A stretch of DNA of 64,000 bases from Loripinus fragilis. Taxonomy: Eukaryota > Mollusca > Bivalvia > Lucinida > Lucinidae. Location: NCBI GenBank assembly GCA_964019695.1, contig OZ026521.1:30222601-30286600 (forward strand), in the 5' to 3' direction. Below the pieces are notes generated by a model. That model was not told the DNA's origin. It searched no databases and saw only the letters and a list, made by a program, of their open reading frames with translations. Below are positions 1 to 9,500 of the stretch, piece after piece. A program made the translations under genes and the position numbers. How positions within the stretch are numbered: the stretch's first letter is position 1; each line of letters begins with the position of its first letter.

Positions 1-1014
1 TGCCTCTATGAAAGCCCTCCCGCCTGGCGAAGTCCATTTCACTTCTGGAATAGGATCACCTTCAAATTCACAATTGATGGACAGTTTATGATGTACATCA
101 ATTCTATACAGCTGCTTGTCACAGTGTAAGACTTTTGGTGGCGTGCATACAAACTCTTTGTCTGGAACATTTACATAAGCGTGGTATTTGACACTGGCAG
201 GACCATTGCATATGACTTCCCCTCCTTCTCTGCCACTCACCAGGAACTCTGGCTTAAGATCATGAAACCAGTACAGCTGACAGTGGCACGACCATGGGTT
301 ATCTGATAGATGTAGCGCTGTTAGGCTGTTTAATTTTGGCTTCAATGTCTCTGGCAGATCACGAAATAAATTAGCATTTATGTCTAATGTTTTTAGCGAT
401 GTCAATGGAGCTAAAACACTTGGGTTTAGCTTTTTTAAATTATTGGAATACAGTTTTAATACTTTTAAATTATTTAAGTCTGAAAATATATCGGATGACA
501 GCTTTGGAATTTTCATATCACCTAAGTTTAGTTCTTCAATGCTTTTAATATGTGTAAATAACGTTTTGTCAAATTGGCAGTACTGATTCCCAGATATATC
601 TAAAGTCCTCAATTTTGGTAATCCACGAAACACACCGCCGTTTAACGATCTTAAGTCGTTGTCAGCAATACTTAAATCACGTAATTCATTTAGACCTGCA
701 AACGCACCATCGTCTATTGTATTAACTTCACTGTATGTGACTATGAGAGTCTTTAACTGAGTCACTGGCTGCACGTTTGATTGTTGCACATGATTTAATG
801 TGTTATGTTTAGAAGGTAGTCCAGAAAGGGAGAGAACAGTTGTTGTTGGATCTAAACCTGATGGCCAAGCTGTCTGTCCAGGATTGCATCTAACAGACGT
901 GATGCGACAATTACAGTCAGTTGGACAAGAAACAACATTGACCGTTTTCACTGACAGTGTAAATAAAACAATAAAAGCGTTAAAACACTGTAACTTTTCC
1001 ATTTTTAAATGCAT
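1..1014 (-). CDS. LRR and Ig domain protein, N-terminal part (runs off window)
   Basis: Open for 338 codons from ATG at 1014 to base 1, with no stop and no intron; an in-frame TAA lies just upstream of the ATG. A second in-frame ATG at 1002 would give a cleaner signal peptide (hydrophobic run about residues 9-25). Seen in order: signal peptide; an LRRNT cap with a CPTDCNC cysteine cluster; about five leucine-rich repeats with LxxLxLxxN spacing (about residues 75-230); an LRRCT cap beginning NPWSCHC; then the start of an Ig domain with its first Cys (INCEF) and Trp (VKWTS). This layout fits single-pass neuronal or immune LRR-Ig receptors of the LRIG, kekkon, AMIGO and LINGO type, which act at the cell surface in adhesion or signalling. 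The end of the Ig domain, any transmembrane segment and the tail lie outside the window, so the exact family cannot be decided. Confidence 0.9.
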   Translation of the reverse strand, partial: MHLKMEKLQCFNAFIVLFTLSVKTVNVVSCPTDCNCRITSVRCNPGQTAWPSGLDPTTTVLSLSGLPSKHNTLNHVQQSNVQPVTQLKTLIVTYSEVNTIDDGAFAGLNELRDLSIADNDLRSLNGGVFRGLPKLRTLDISGNQYCQFDKTLFTHIKSIEELNLGDMKIPKLSSDIFSDLNNLKVLKLYSNNLKKLNPSVLAPLTSLKTLDINANLFRDLPETLKPKLNSLTALHLSDNPWSCHCQLYWFHDLKPEFLVSGREGGEVICNGPASVKYHAYVNVPDKEFVCTPPKVLHCDKQLYRIDVHHKLSINCEFEGDPIPEVKWTSPGGRAFIEA

Positions 1015-1610
1015 TCTTAATTAATATTCCACCACTTTTCACAGGAATCCGCTGTACCAACTACTTCTTTTCACAAGGAAATCACACGACAAGTTTAACA
1101 GTATATAGATACATGTAACACCTGTGTTAATTTAAGTTGAATAATCACTATGCGTTTTAATGTAATTTTAATTTATCTTCTGAGTGTCGTATCGTATAAG
1201 CAGAAAATTAGAATTTTACAACAAATATTAAAACTCTAAAAGATTATTTCCTGCTGAGCTAGCTTATTTTAAAATCCAGCGAAACGATTAGGATTTTGTG
1301 TTTTAATAAAGTTAAGTACTCTTTCAATAAGATCATGCATTTATTATTCTTTTAAGCATTTGCTTTCTGTAATTTACTGGCAAATTCCAATTTTCAACCA
1401 GGTGAGGGTTTGCAAAAGCTTTTATAATTCCTTTTTATTAGTCCCACCCACCATGCTGTCATGTTATATATTATCAAGCAGTCATTGGTTATCTTTATAA
1501 GGAAAGTCGTTTAAATTAAGGTGTAAAATTAAAGTATACAGGACTGATAAATTGATTTTGAAAACAGTTTAGATTATAGTAAAGTCAGGAAATCAGTAAG
1601 GTATTCACTA
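1015..1610. other. 5' flank of the LRR-Ig gene
   Basis: AT-rich sequence that must hold the promoter and 5' UTR of the minus-strand LRR-Ig gene. I see no clear core promoter element and no repeat family recognised elsewhere in the window. Confidence 0.4.
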
Positions 1611-1800
1611 ATTCCCCGCCAGTAGCGACGTTTGTCGCTGCTGATAACCTTTGTAAACAGTTAGGATATAGATCAGGCCTGATTTGGATCTAACTGTGTA
1701 GCAATCTGATGGTATTAATGAAATAAATTTTTGAAATAGTTGTTTTGGAAGAATCAGTAAACTCCAATAAATCATGTAAAATTATTCAGCATGCAAAAAG
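1611..1800. repeat. Family B palindromic MITE, decayed copy
   Basis: Contains the family B signature: a degraded GTCGTCTGCTGA motif, then a 'caaacagttTGGAtccagATCAG' type arm facing its reverse complement around a short loop (about 1650-1710). Better copies lie at 4.9, 50.7, 52.2, 53.7 and 57.4 kb. Confidence 0.55.
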
Positions 1801-1872
1801 TTATATCTAGATATTGGGACAGATAACATATTCATTCAAAGCTCCTGATCATGCGCGCGTACTATACATATC

Positions 1873-2115
1873 TGAGCCAGTGCATGAGATTTCCAACTAT
1901 TTGATATCTTGACAAGTGTGGACTCAGACCAGCCTGTGCAGCCTCTTTTTAAGCTTAGAAACTCCAGATGGTGTTCAGTCAGTAGCTTAACAATCATATA
2001 ACACTCAAGCGACTAGCAAAGGCTCTGATCAGACTGCGCGTAGGCGCAGGCGGATCTGAGATTTGCTGGTTGCACATACCACATTGTTGAAAACCTCATG
2101 CACTGGCTCAATTAT
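1873..2115. repeat. Family K short inverted-repeat element, copy 1
   Basis: About 240 bp, similar along its whole length to 57853-58101. The later copy has perfect 11-bp terminal inverted repeats (ATAATTGAGCC); here the right end GGCTCAATTAT is intact and the left end is degraded. An internal near-palindrome lies around 2025-2060. No coding capacity. Confidence 0.7.
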
Positions 2116-2149
2116 TCTATCACATAAAAATGAGAAATATTCAAAAATA

Positions 2150-2400
2150 ATATGGGCTATTACACGAGGTTTTGGCTCTTACGAAGGTCTGCGCATATAC
2201 CCGGTGGGGGAGTATTCTGATAATTTATTTATACATAGCTAGACTTGGTCGATTTTCGAGGTTCAAAATTCTTTATTTTGATATATACTTTTTCAGAAAA
2301 ATGAATATTTGGGGAGTTATGAAGATTTTTTGGGGATATAATTGGGGGTCACCATTGAACTGAACTATTTTTGGGGGTGGTCATTTCTATGGTCAACTGT
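2150..2400. repeat. Family E related repeat end
   Basis: A run of G followed by an 'agtattctgataattt...tacatagct' stretch resembles the end of family E elements at 19.87 and 62.8 kb (GTACTCTGATATTTTCATAC type end). Diverged, and its limits are uncertain. Confidence 0.4.
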
Positions 2401-3335
2401 TTTATGGTCAGAATGTAAATATTTTAGTGGGTATGCTAAAGTTTCTAAGGAAATAAAGAAAACTGATATTGATCAATTTTAAAGGTATTAAGAACAACGC
2501 ATAAAATAGCTTATTAAAAACAAAACAAAAACAAGAGAGCCAGAGGGTCAGAGGACCCTGAAGCCGCTCCCATAAGTTTCGCTGGCCCATTTAAGGGCCT
2601 CACCATGAAGTTACTTAAAGCTCTATATGTAATAAATTTGAGTTAAGAAGAATGTTTGTGGTCCATTTAAGAGCCTTAGCATGAATAATCTTTGTAGAAG
2701 GTCGCCCATGGACCATTTTTATCAAATTATTTTCAAATCCGCAATTCACTTTTCTCAGATCTGTAGTTTTAATTTTAAAAATGTTTAGCTTCTTGACAGA
2801 TAACTCAAGCCTTGATGAGATGCCACGATTCGATAACTTTGCAGCTCATCATGAAGGTCTGAACTATTTTGCAACTGTCCCATATCTAGAACAGTTGGAT
2901 TAAATTGGTTTACAACTCCAAGAAACATTATATTTTAATGAATCAAACTCGAAAATTTCCAATTATCCAAATTTATTGAAAACATACAAGATAAATTTAA
3001 CAATTAATATTGATTAACTGGACTATAGAATGATTTTTTGCAAAACGTCACAATATGTTCCTTCTAAAAAGGTATTAATTTTGTGTACTGTTTTATTAGT
3101 TTGCTTCAGTTATAGACCATAGGGCACAAACTGTATTCATTTTCGCACGAAATCTATATAACATTTCTTCGAAACTACGATCTTTGTCAAAAAAGAATAT
3201 TCGTCAGATAAAATTGGACAACCGAATAACGTACTAACTAGACAAACATCTTGGTTGGGGAGAGAATCTATACCATATAATTCATAAAAATAACAAATGT
3301 TTGTATTCAACATAGTTTGAGGCCTCCACATCTGT
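2401..3335. other. No gene or repeat recognised
   Basis: AT-rich sequence with only short accidental open frames on either strand. Nothing in it resembles the repeat families found elsewhere in the window. Confidence 0.4.
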
Positions 3336-3339
3336 TTTC

Positions 3340-3600
3340 AGGCCGTTGCAAAAGGCACACGACAAGGTGGTGATTCTTTTGTGGATCATTTATGTTATTT
3401 CTGTCTTGCTTTGTTATGCTTTCATGCACGTCTGTTTGATGATGCCTTGTGGTCACCTGTTGGGAATGGGCTGACCTCTTGGCTCTCGTTTGTGGTGTCT
3501 AATTGTGAGTTTGTCACTTTCCCATTGGTATCCTGGGTCAGGTGTGGTGCTTGATTGTATCGATTCCTGATCTTTGCCCTCTTTCTTACTTTGTACCAAC
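3340..3600. repeat. Family D dispersed repeat, copy 1
   Basis: Closely similar to 21280-21525 and 23200-23440, with a fragment at 6965-7025. All share a 'ggtcacctg(c/t)tggga' block, a 'cctgggtcaggtgtggt' block and the end 'ttcctgatcttt'. On the minus strand copies 1 and 2 read nearly the same peptide (TNGKVTNSQLDTTNESQ). Class of element unknown. Confidence 0.7.
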
Positions 3601-3847
3601 ACAAATGGCCAGCGCATGTCGCGCGCACACTTGGGTCAACAAAAACCTAAGAATCTAAATAGCAGGAAACTGCGTACATATCAAAGCAAATAGTCAGATC
3701 AAGGACGAAAATAAGACCACCTACAAGAAGCCTCTAGTTGATGTACAGTGGTCCACAAGGTTGGCCTACAGAGGTTACATGAAGGCTACATGAAGGCTGC
3801 TGTCAGCAAAGACTTGGAGGACACTTTCAAACGGTTTTGGCAATCCC

Positions 3848-4274
3848 TTAACCCTTTAAGCGCCACTTATTATTTGCAGTAGACGTCAATTTCAAATTTT
3901 GCCGCTTTTTTAAAATAACAAATAAGACATGATATTACATGAGAATCAGACGATTCTCATGTAATATCATACCTTACTTTTGTCGAAAATTGGGAAAGAT
4001 GTCCCAAAATTTGTCGTCTGCTGCAGTCGTGATCGAGGCTTTAAGGTTAAACAAATGTCGTCTGTTTTGTCGTCTGCTGAAACGTTTTAGAAGCCCCTTT
4101 AACAAACACCGTGTGTCCAGATCAGAGTGATCCTCCTATAGGAGCAGTCTGCTTTGGATCCCCACGTTTGCCTCTATACTTAAATTAGTCTATAATGTTA
4201 GGCAAATATTTGCAGCAGACGACTTCAGCAGACCACATTTTCAAGCGCATTTTTGTCTGCACTTAAAGAGTTAA
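3848..4274. repeat. Family A TTAA-flanked palindromic MITE, copy 1
   Basis: Begins TTAACCCTTTAAGCGC and ends with the near reverse complement (GCACTTAAAGAGTTAA). Inside are facing CGTCTGCTG / CAGCAGACGAC motifs and a central GATCAG...CTGATC type stem with the loop core CTCCTATAGGAG. The CCCTT terminus plus TTAA target is typical of piggyBac-type elements, so a non-autonomous piggyBac-like origin is my inference. It carries an extra perfect hairpin at 3929-3970. Confidence 0.65.
3929..3970. repeat. Perfect 19-bp hairpin inside the family A copy
   Basis: Two exact reverse-complement arms of 19 bases (3929-3947 and 3952-3970) separated by AGAC. Other family A copies lack it, so it is a private insertion or duplication. 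Confidence 0.8.
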
Positions 4275-4444
4275 GAGCAAGCAACAAGAAGCGTCGGATA
4301 TACTCGTATTATATGAGTTTTTGGTTACTGTAAAGGCGGCACCTCATAAATGCGAAATTAGGACTGGTCAACCTCAGACATAGGTAAAAGCTGAAAATGA
4401 GGCGTGGTTTTATTCAAAAGTAACTGTATCATCTTGCGCCATTT

Positions 4445-4644
4445 TAGTCCTTAAAACGCCAGCAAAATAGCAGCATCTGAAAAGTCTATTTTACATAAGC
4501 AAAGAGGCAAACATTGTGGACTCAGATCAGACTGCTCCTACAGGAGCAGTCTGATCTGGGTCCACACTGTTTGTCCATGAGGCTTCAAATATTTTAATGG
4601 ACGAAAAAAACATACATTTTGTGATTATGCGCTTTAAGGGTTAA
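4445..4644. repeat. Family A palindromic MITE, copy 2
   Basis: Right end GCGCTTTAAGGGTTAA matches the family A terminus; the left end is degraded. The central near-palindrome at about 4525-4565 pairs around CTCCTACAGGAG and is flanked by GATCAG/CTGATC. Confidence 0.65.
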
Positions 4645-4844
4645 TAAATGTGAGTTCAGTGTGTATACTGTTAGGTTTTTCAAGAAATGCACGCACGTTT
4701 CGCGTCCAGACAACTTATTATTTCTTCACCAAGTTATAAGAAGAACCCGATTTCCCTTGTTTAGCAGATGAAATAGCCGAACCACGCCCAGATATGAATA
4801 TTAAAGTTATCGCCTTTACAGAGAGCAAAAAGTTCTATTATACC

Positions 4845-5095
4845 AGCATTGTTGATCAATAATTGGCTACTTCTAAGTGATACCAATATAACTCTTTGCA
4901 TGCTGGGTCATTTTTCAATATTTTGTTGTCGTCTGCTGACTTTTTTAAATTTCACTTTTTTTCAAAAAATATTTCAGGAACACTATCAGAGTGTCAAACA
5001 GTTTGGATCCAGATCAGGACGGTCATGGTCTGGCTCCTAACTGTCTGCAAAAGTTTTCAGCAGACGACAAAAGTCGGGGCTAGCCAGGAACAAGT
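4845..5095. repeat. Family B palindromic MITE
   Basis: GTCGTCTGCTGA near 4928 faces TCAGCAGACGACAAAA near 5056, enclosing 'gtttggatccagatcagga' and a diverged partner. This is the nested-palindrome plan of family B. Confidence 0.6.
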
Positions 5096-5399
5096 TAACT
5101 GCATTCTGGCAGCATGGCTTCCAGAAGAAAACACCAACGGCTACTACCATCCAAGACATAGCTAGCCGCTTAAAAATCGGGAATTAGATTATATAATTGC
5201 TTTGCTTTTCTAAAAATATGACCATGAAAATGCAACAATCAGAGATCACTGACCAAACCATGGCACCGTGAGGAAGGGTCATTCAAACACAGACAAAGAC
5301 CAAACATGAAAGCAGGAACATAATTAAAACAACATGCTCTCTCTTCCTCGGCAAAATGATTATCAAACTAGAACAAAATCAGGCCATTTAATTATACGG
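5096..5399. other. Intergenic, weak repeat similarity
   Basis: No gene. Bases about 5255-5375 loosely resemble 22575-22705 (both have 'aaacaaagac' and 'ctctcttcct' type blocks in the same order), which suggests an old dispersed repeat of unknown class. Confidence 0.3.
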
Positions 5400-5624
5400 T
5401 TAACCCTGCTTTTCTCGTCTGCTGAAATGTTTAAGAAGCCTCTATGGCAAACAGTGTGGACCCAGATCAGACTGCTCCTATAGGAGCAGTCTGTTCCGGG
5501 TCCACGCGTTTTGCTTCTTTACTTAATTCGTCAGTAATGTAAGGCAATGATTTGCAGCAGACGACTTCAGCAGACGACATTTTCAGATGCATTTTTTTTC
5601 TTGCTCTTTAAAATTAGGGGTTAA
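5400..5624. repeat. Family A palindromic MITE, copy 3
   Basis: Bounded by TTAACCCTGC and AGGGGTTAA. Has CTCGTCTGCTGAAATG on the left, the central stem around CTCCTATAGGAG, and GCAGCAGACGACTTCAGC on the right. Strongly similar to the copy at 32940-33188. Confidence 0.75.
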
Positions 5625-6404
5625 TTGTCATACGTCGTTGCTTGGTGTAGCCGCTGATCTCGTAAATATTTAACTAGTGGAAAAAAATGGCTGAAAATCT
5701 CCTAAAACGGCAGGTGCACTGTGCCATCTTGCTAGTTTTTTGTATTCCTATTGTAATCGAAAATATCATGCATAAACTCGCACTTATTCACTTGACATCA
5801 TTTGGTGTGTGACCTGGTTATTTTAATATAGGTCACGTAATTGATATGTGTTTTGATTGGTCAGAGTATTTCTATTCTTAACGTTTACGTAGTTAATTTG
5901 AACCTGTCGGGAAAACTCAGTATGGAATGGGCTTACAAACAATAAGTATGCAAGTGCTTCTAATAAGTCTAATTTTTCTCTGGTATTCGTACATGTAGTT
6001 TTGAAGTTATGACCCGTTTTATACGTGCTTCTGATTGGCTGGCTATGCCTTCCTGGGACTAATTTGAGATTGCTTCCTTAATGTCTGTCGGTATCATAAT
6101 AATGCGCTTATCAAGCGAAACATCCCTTAATGTACATGCAAAATGGGATGCTCATTTGTCAGTCTGAAAACAAATAAGACGTCTCAGATTTTGTGCCAAC
6201 TGGGGTACCCTGGGAGTTACCGTTAATCCCCAGTTATGACAATGCGAATTCAATTCTGACGAAATACAGAGATACGCGCACGAGAATCTCGATTTAGCGG
6301 ATTAAATGACTAGGTTTGAAATCAATGCGAAGGTGTGATGTCAAAAGGTTCAAACAAAAGTATTGACCTTTAGATAAGGATGCCTAATTAAAGAATAAGT
6401 TTCA
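5625..6404. other. No gene or repeat recognised
   Basis: AT-rich DNA with no convincing reading frame or inverted-repeat element. Confidence 0.4.
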
Positions 6405-6540
6405 TATTTCTCAACCAAAACATATGCTATGTGTGCTCAAAAGAACCGTCTCGATTAGATGGGATGGGTCTTTTGAGCACCCCAAACAAATGTTAAAACT
6501 GATGAATAAAAAATCACAAGTTTTCGCTAAAACGTTTGTA
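6405..6540 (+). repeat. Family C palindromic element, decayed copy
   Basis: Contains 'ctcaaccaaaacatatg', then a GTGCTCAAAAGAACCGTCTC arm and a diverged return arm, then 'aaaactgatgaataa'. This is the fixed order of family C, which has about a dozen copies in the window. Confidence 0.7.
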
Positions 6541-6704
6541 ATTTTGACCTATGTTAATTTAAGTCGTTGACTTTCAAAGCAAACACATCTAACCTTCTAT
6601 TGTCTTATTTATGGATAATCGACAAATAGTGAATAAGGAAGTGCTGATATTTAAAAAAGTTAATATGCTCTGTAAATGGTGTTAGAGACAATCCGATAAA
6701 TCAT

Positions 6705-6905
6705 TGTTCATGCTCAACTCAAATGAGCTGGAAAATTCGACTGATAAGAAACTAAAATGCTGAAAAATAAATATGTGTCTTGCTTTTAAACTCTAAGATG
6801 CATTTATCCCGTTGATAAACGTTCAAATGCCAACAATTGTTGGCATTTTAATTTTGGAAGCAAGATGAATTTCATGCTCAGTTGAGTTAAACATGAAAAA
6901 AGTTT
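6705..6905. repeat. Family G inverted-repeat element, copy 1
   Basis: ATGCTCAACTCAAATGAGC on the left faces ATGCTCAGTTGAGTT on the right, with an internal palindrome GCCAACAATTGTTGGC. Related copies lie at 35285-35475 and 55180-55413. Confidence 0.7.
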
Positions 6906-7097
6906 TGTAACCTCGAGGCCTGATACCCTGAAGCGCACTGTCTGCAAATTTGGCAAATTTGCAAATCCTGGGTCAGGTGTGGTACTTGATTGTATCGATT
7001 CCTGATCTTTGCAACCTTACTTACTTTGGTAATTATCGCATAGACCGCCAGTAGAGTGTGTACTGACGATCGGCGCAGTTTATTCAGAGCCTTCACT

Positions 7098-7606
7098 CAC
7101 TGTAGTCATACCACTACGACAAATTGGGTCTCGTCACTTATTCCGGTGTTAGGGTAACTTTCTCATCATGATCAATTTCTTCATTTAATCACAGATAAAC
7201 GCCCCAAAATGCTTGGGTTCCGATTGATTTTTGTTCATCAAAATCACATTGTATCTTTTAACTTTAAAATTATATGAAAACTTTAACGTTTGATGTCTAG
7301 GCATGAAATAACTTATTACGGTTTCGTCATAGTGGACAATTTATCAATGACGAAACCGTAAAATTATGACGAAACCGTAATTGACATTTTTTTAATATAA
7401 CTGTAAAAAACACTTTTAAAATCTGATTTTTTCTCCGATTTGGCAAAACAACGCAGAGGTTGTTAACCAGACGATGCAATCTTGAAGCAAAACATATTGG
7501 ATATTGGAAAGTTCTCATTTTTGTCAGCCTTTATTTGAAGGTAATTTTACTATAACACCGGAGTGGGTGACGAGACCCAAATTGCCGTAGTGGAATGACT
7601 ATAGTG
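7098..7606. mobile_element. 509-bp non-autonomous DNA element with about 55-bp TIRs
   Basis: The two ends are long reverse complements of each other (outermost CACTGTAGTCAT / ATGACTATAGTG; both arms include GGGTCTCGTCAC or its complement). The bases just outside, 7091-7097 and 7607-7613, are the same 7-mer CTTCACT, a probable target duplication. Inside, three ACGGTTTCGTCAT-type motifs in opposite orientations form a secondary hairpin (about 7317-7380). No transposase frame; the superfamily is not certain (hAT-like is possible). Confidence 0.75.
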
Positions 7607-9500
7607 CTTCACTGTGACTAGAATAAACTGACAATGTCTTTTCGAATATGCGATAATTATAGCTTATACTATGTTTTCTATTGGTTTTGGAATGTATACG
7701 AGGGGCATTTGGAAAGTTCTTAGCATGCCATCATAACTCCAAAATGCGTTGATAAAATGCTATCAAATAATACATTTTTTGGAAACTAGAATTCAACGGC
7801 TACTTGATGGTTTATTTTTTAACGAAAAAGGACTCGACGTGCACGTGCAGTGCAGCTCAAAATAAGTAGGGTTTATACACTGGCTAAGATTTTAAGCAAA
7901 ATATTTGCGAAAATGAAGGAAAATTGGGCACCTTATTTACGATCGTGGTTTGACAAATTAACGATTTGATGCCAACTTAATTGTTATTAAATTATATTAT
8001 GCGATCACTGCTTGCACGACTTACACCTTTACATCGGAAAATGTTGACTAATAGAGAAATGCTAAACTTTCAAAAATGGGACTTTTTTCGATTTTTCTTT
8101 ATATGTTTACTTTAATTTTTTGTCACTCAAGGAGCACGAGAAATGACAATTGAGTATATGCTTTGCTTTATTTGTAGCGAACAATACATAAAAATCATTT
8201 CGTCGCGCAAAAAGTGTGGCTTGTTTAGTTCTGTATTCAAGAAAATCATTCCTCATACCACTATCCCTTCTTTTCAAGAAGTGAGTGGGTAACTTAACCC
8301 CTTACATTATGTCGACGGCACAAGAACTTCTCATGGTATCGCGTTAACCATCACAAAACTGATTGATTTCTACTCTCTATTTATTTTCCTTTTTTGTTTG
8401 CCACCGTTTTCATTTGAAATGAACCAGAACGTCAACTCATAGCTATACTTACTCTGCCCCATTGGAAGATTATAAGAGTTATATTCCCTTTGTTCTGGAT
8501 TACGAAATTTCTTTTGGTTTCAATACGAAAAGCATAAAGTGTGTTTGATAATAATGCCAACGTACGGCATTTTTAAACTACTGCCGGTTATATATTTTCA
8601 AAATATGTGCATTGTGACATGTGATTTTTAGTCGAAAAATTACCGCATTGCTTTCTAGACGGTTTTTGTATTGCTTTTCTGGTATTTAGCTATTAGAAAC
8701 ATCCAACTCGGTCATCAATTGTATAATCGCTGTACCAGATTATGGCCTACACAATGGTGCAAAATTATCTAATTTCATGACAAATTGTTAATGTTCTGCA
8801 CACTTTTCAAAAGGTAAAATGTTATATTTTCCACTGAAATTTTGCGTTTTCAAGTTTACAAACAGTACATGTATTCACAATAATATTTTTCGTGTCTGCA
8901 TTATAATATCCTCATGAAATTTGTGCCATAACATAGAGGAAAGATAGCCCTTTAAAATGTAACAAACATGATAGGGTTTGTGAATCGGTTACTGAGATAC
9001 AAGACCATGCTAAGAATTTTCTAAATGCTCGTCGTACCCCCTAATGTATATTTCATAATCAATACAAAACATTGTATAATCTATTTAGTCCTGACCGAGC
9101 TGTTTCCTGCATTGCTGACTCTTAAAATATACATTTAATGTTGCATTTCGGTGGTTTATTTTATTGTCTTTTTCTCTTTTAGCCATGGATGCGTTGAGAT
9201 GCGATAAATGGATTTTGATAGCAGCATTTTTGTAAGAATTTTATGCGTTATAATCTGGGAAACATTTCACTGGTCACACATTACAGATGTATCAGTCCCC
9301 ATTGTTTGTGCACGCAAACAGTGAATCAGCGTATATAATCATGTGCCGTTTGAACTGTCTTTATTAGATAGCATGTTGAGACAAGCAGTGTATAATTTCT
9401 GACCAGGCTTACATCAAAATCTGAGACGTTTTCTCTTTTTTCAGACTGATAAATGAGCATCACATTTTTACATTATGTATTTGGGATTGTCTTACTCATT
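7607..9500. other. No gene recognised
   Basis: About 1.9 kb of AT-rich DNA without a credible coding frame, RNA gene or clear repeat. Confidence 0.4.

Noticed and set aside
380..1024. Plus-strand frames of 68 and 74 codons
   Set aside because: Antisense to the LRR-Ig gene, which has far better protein evidence.
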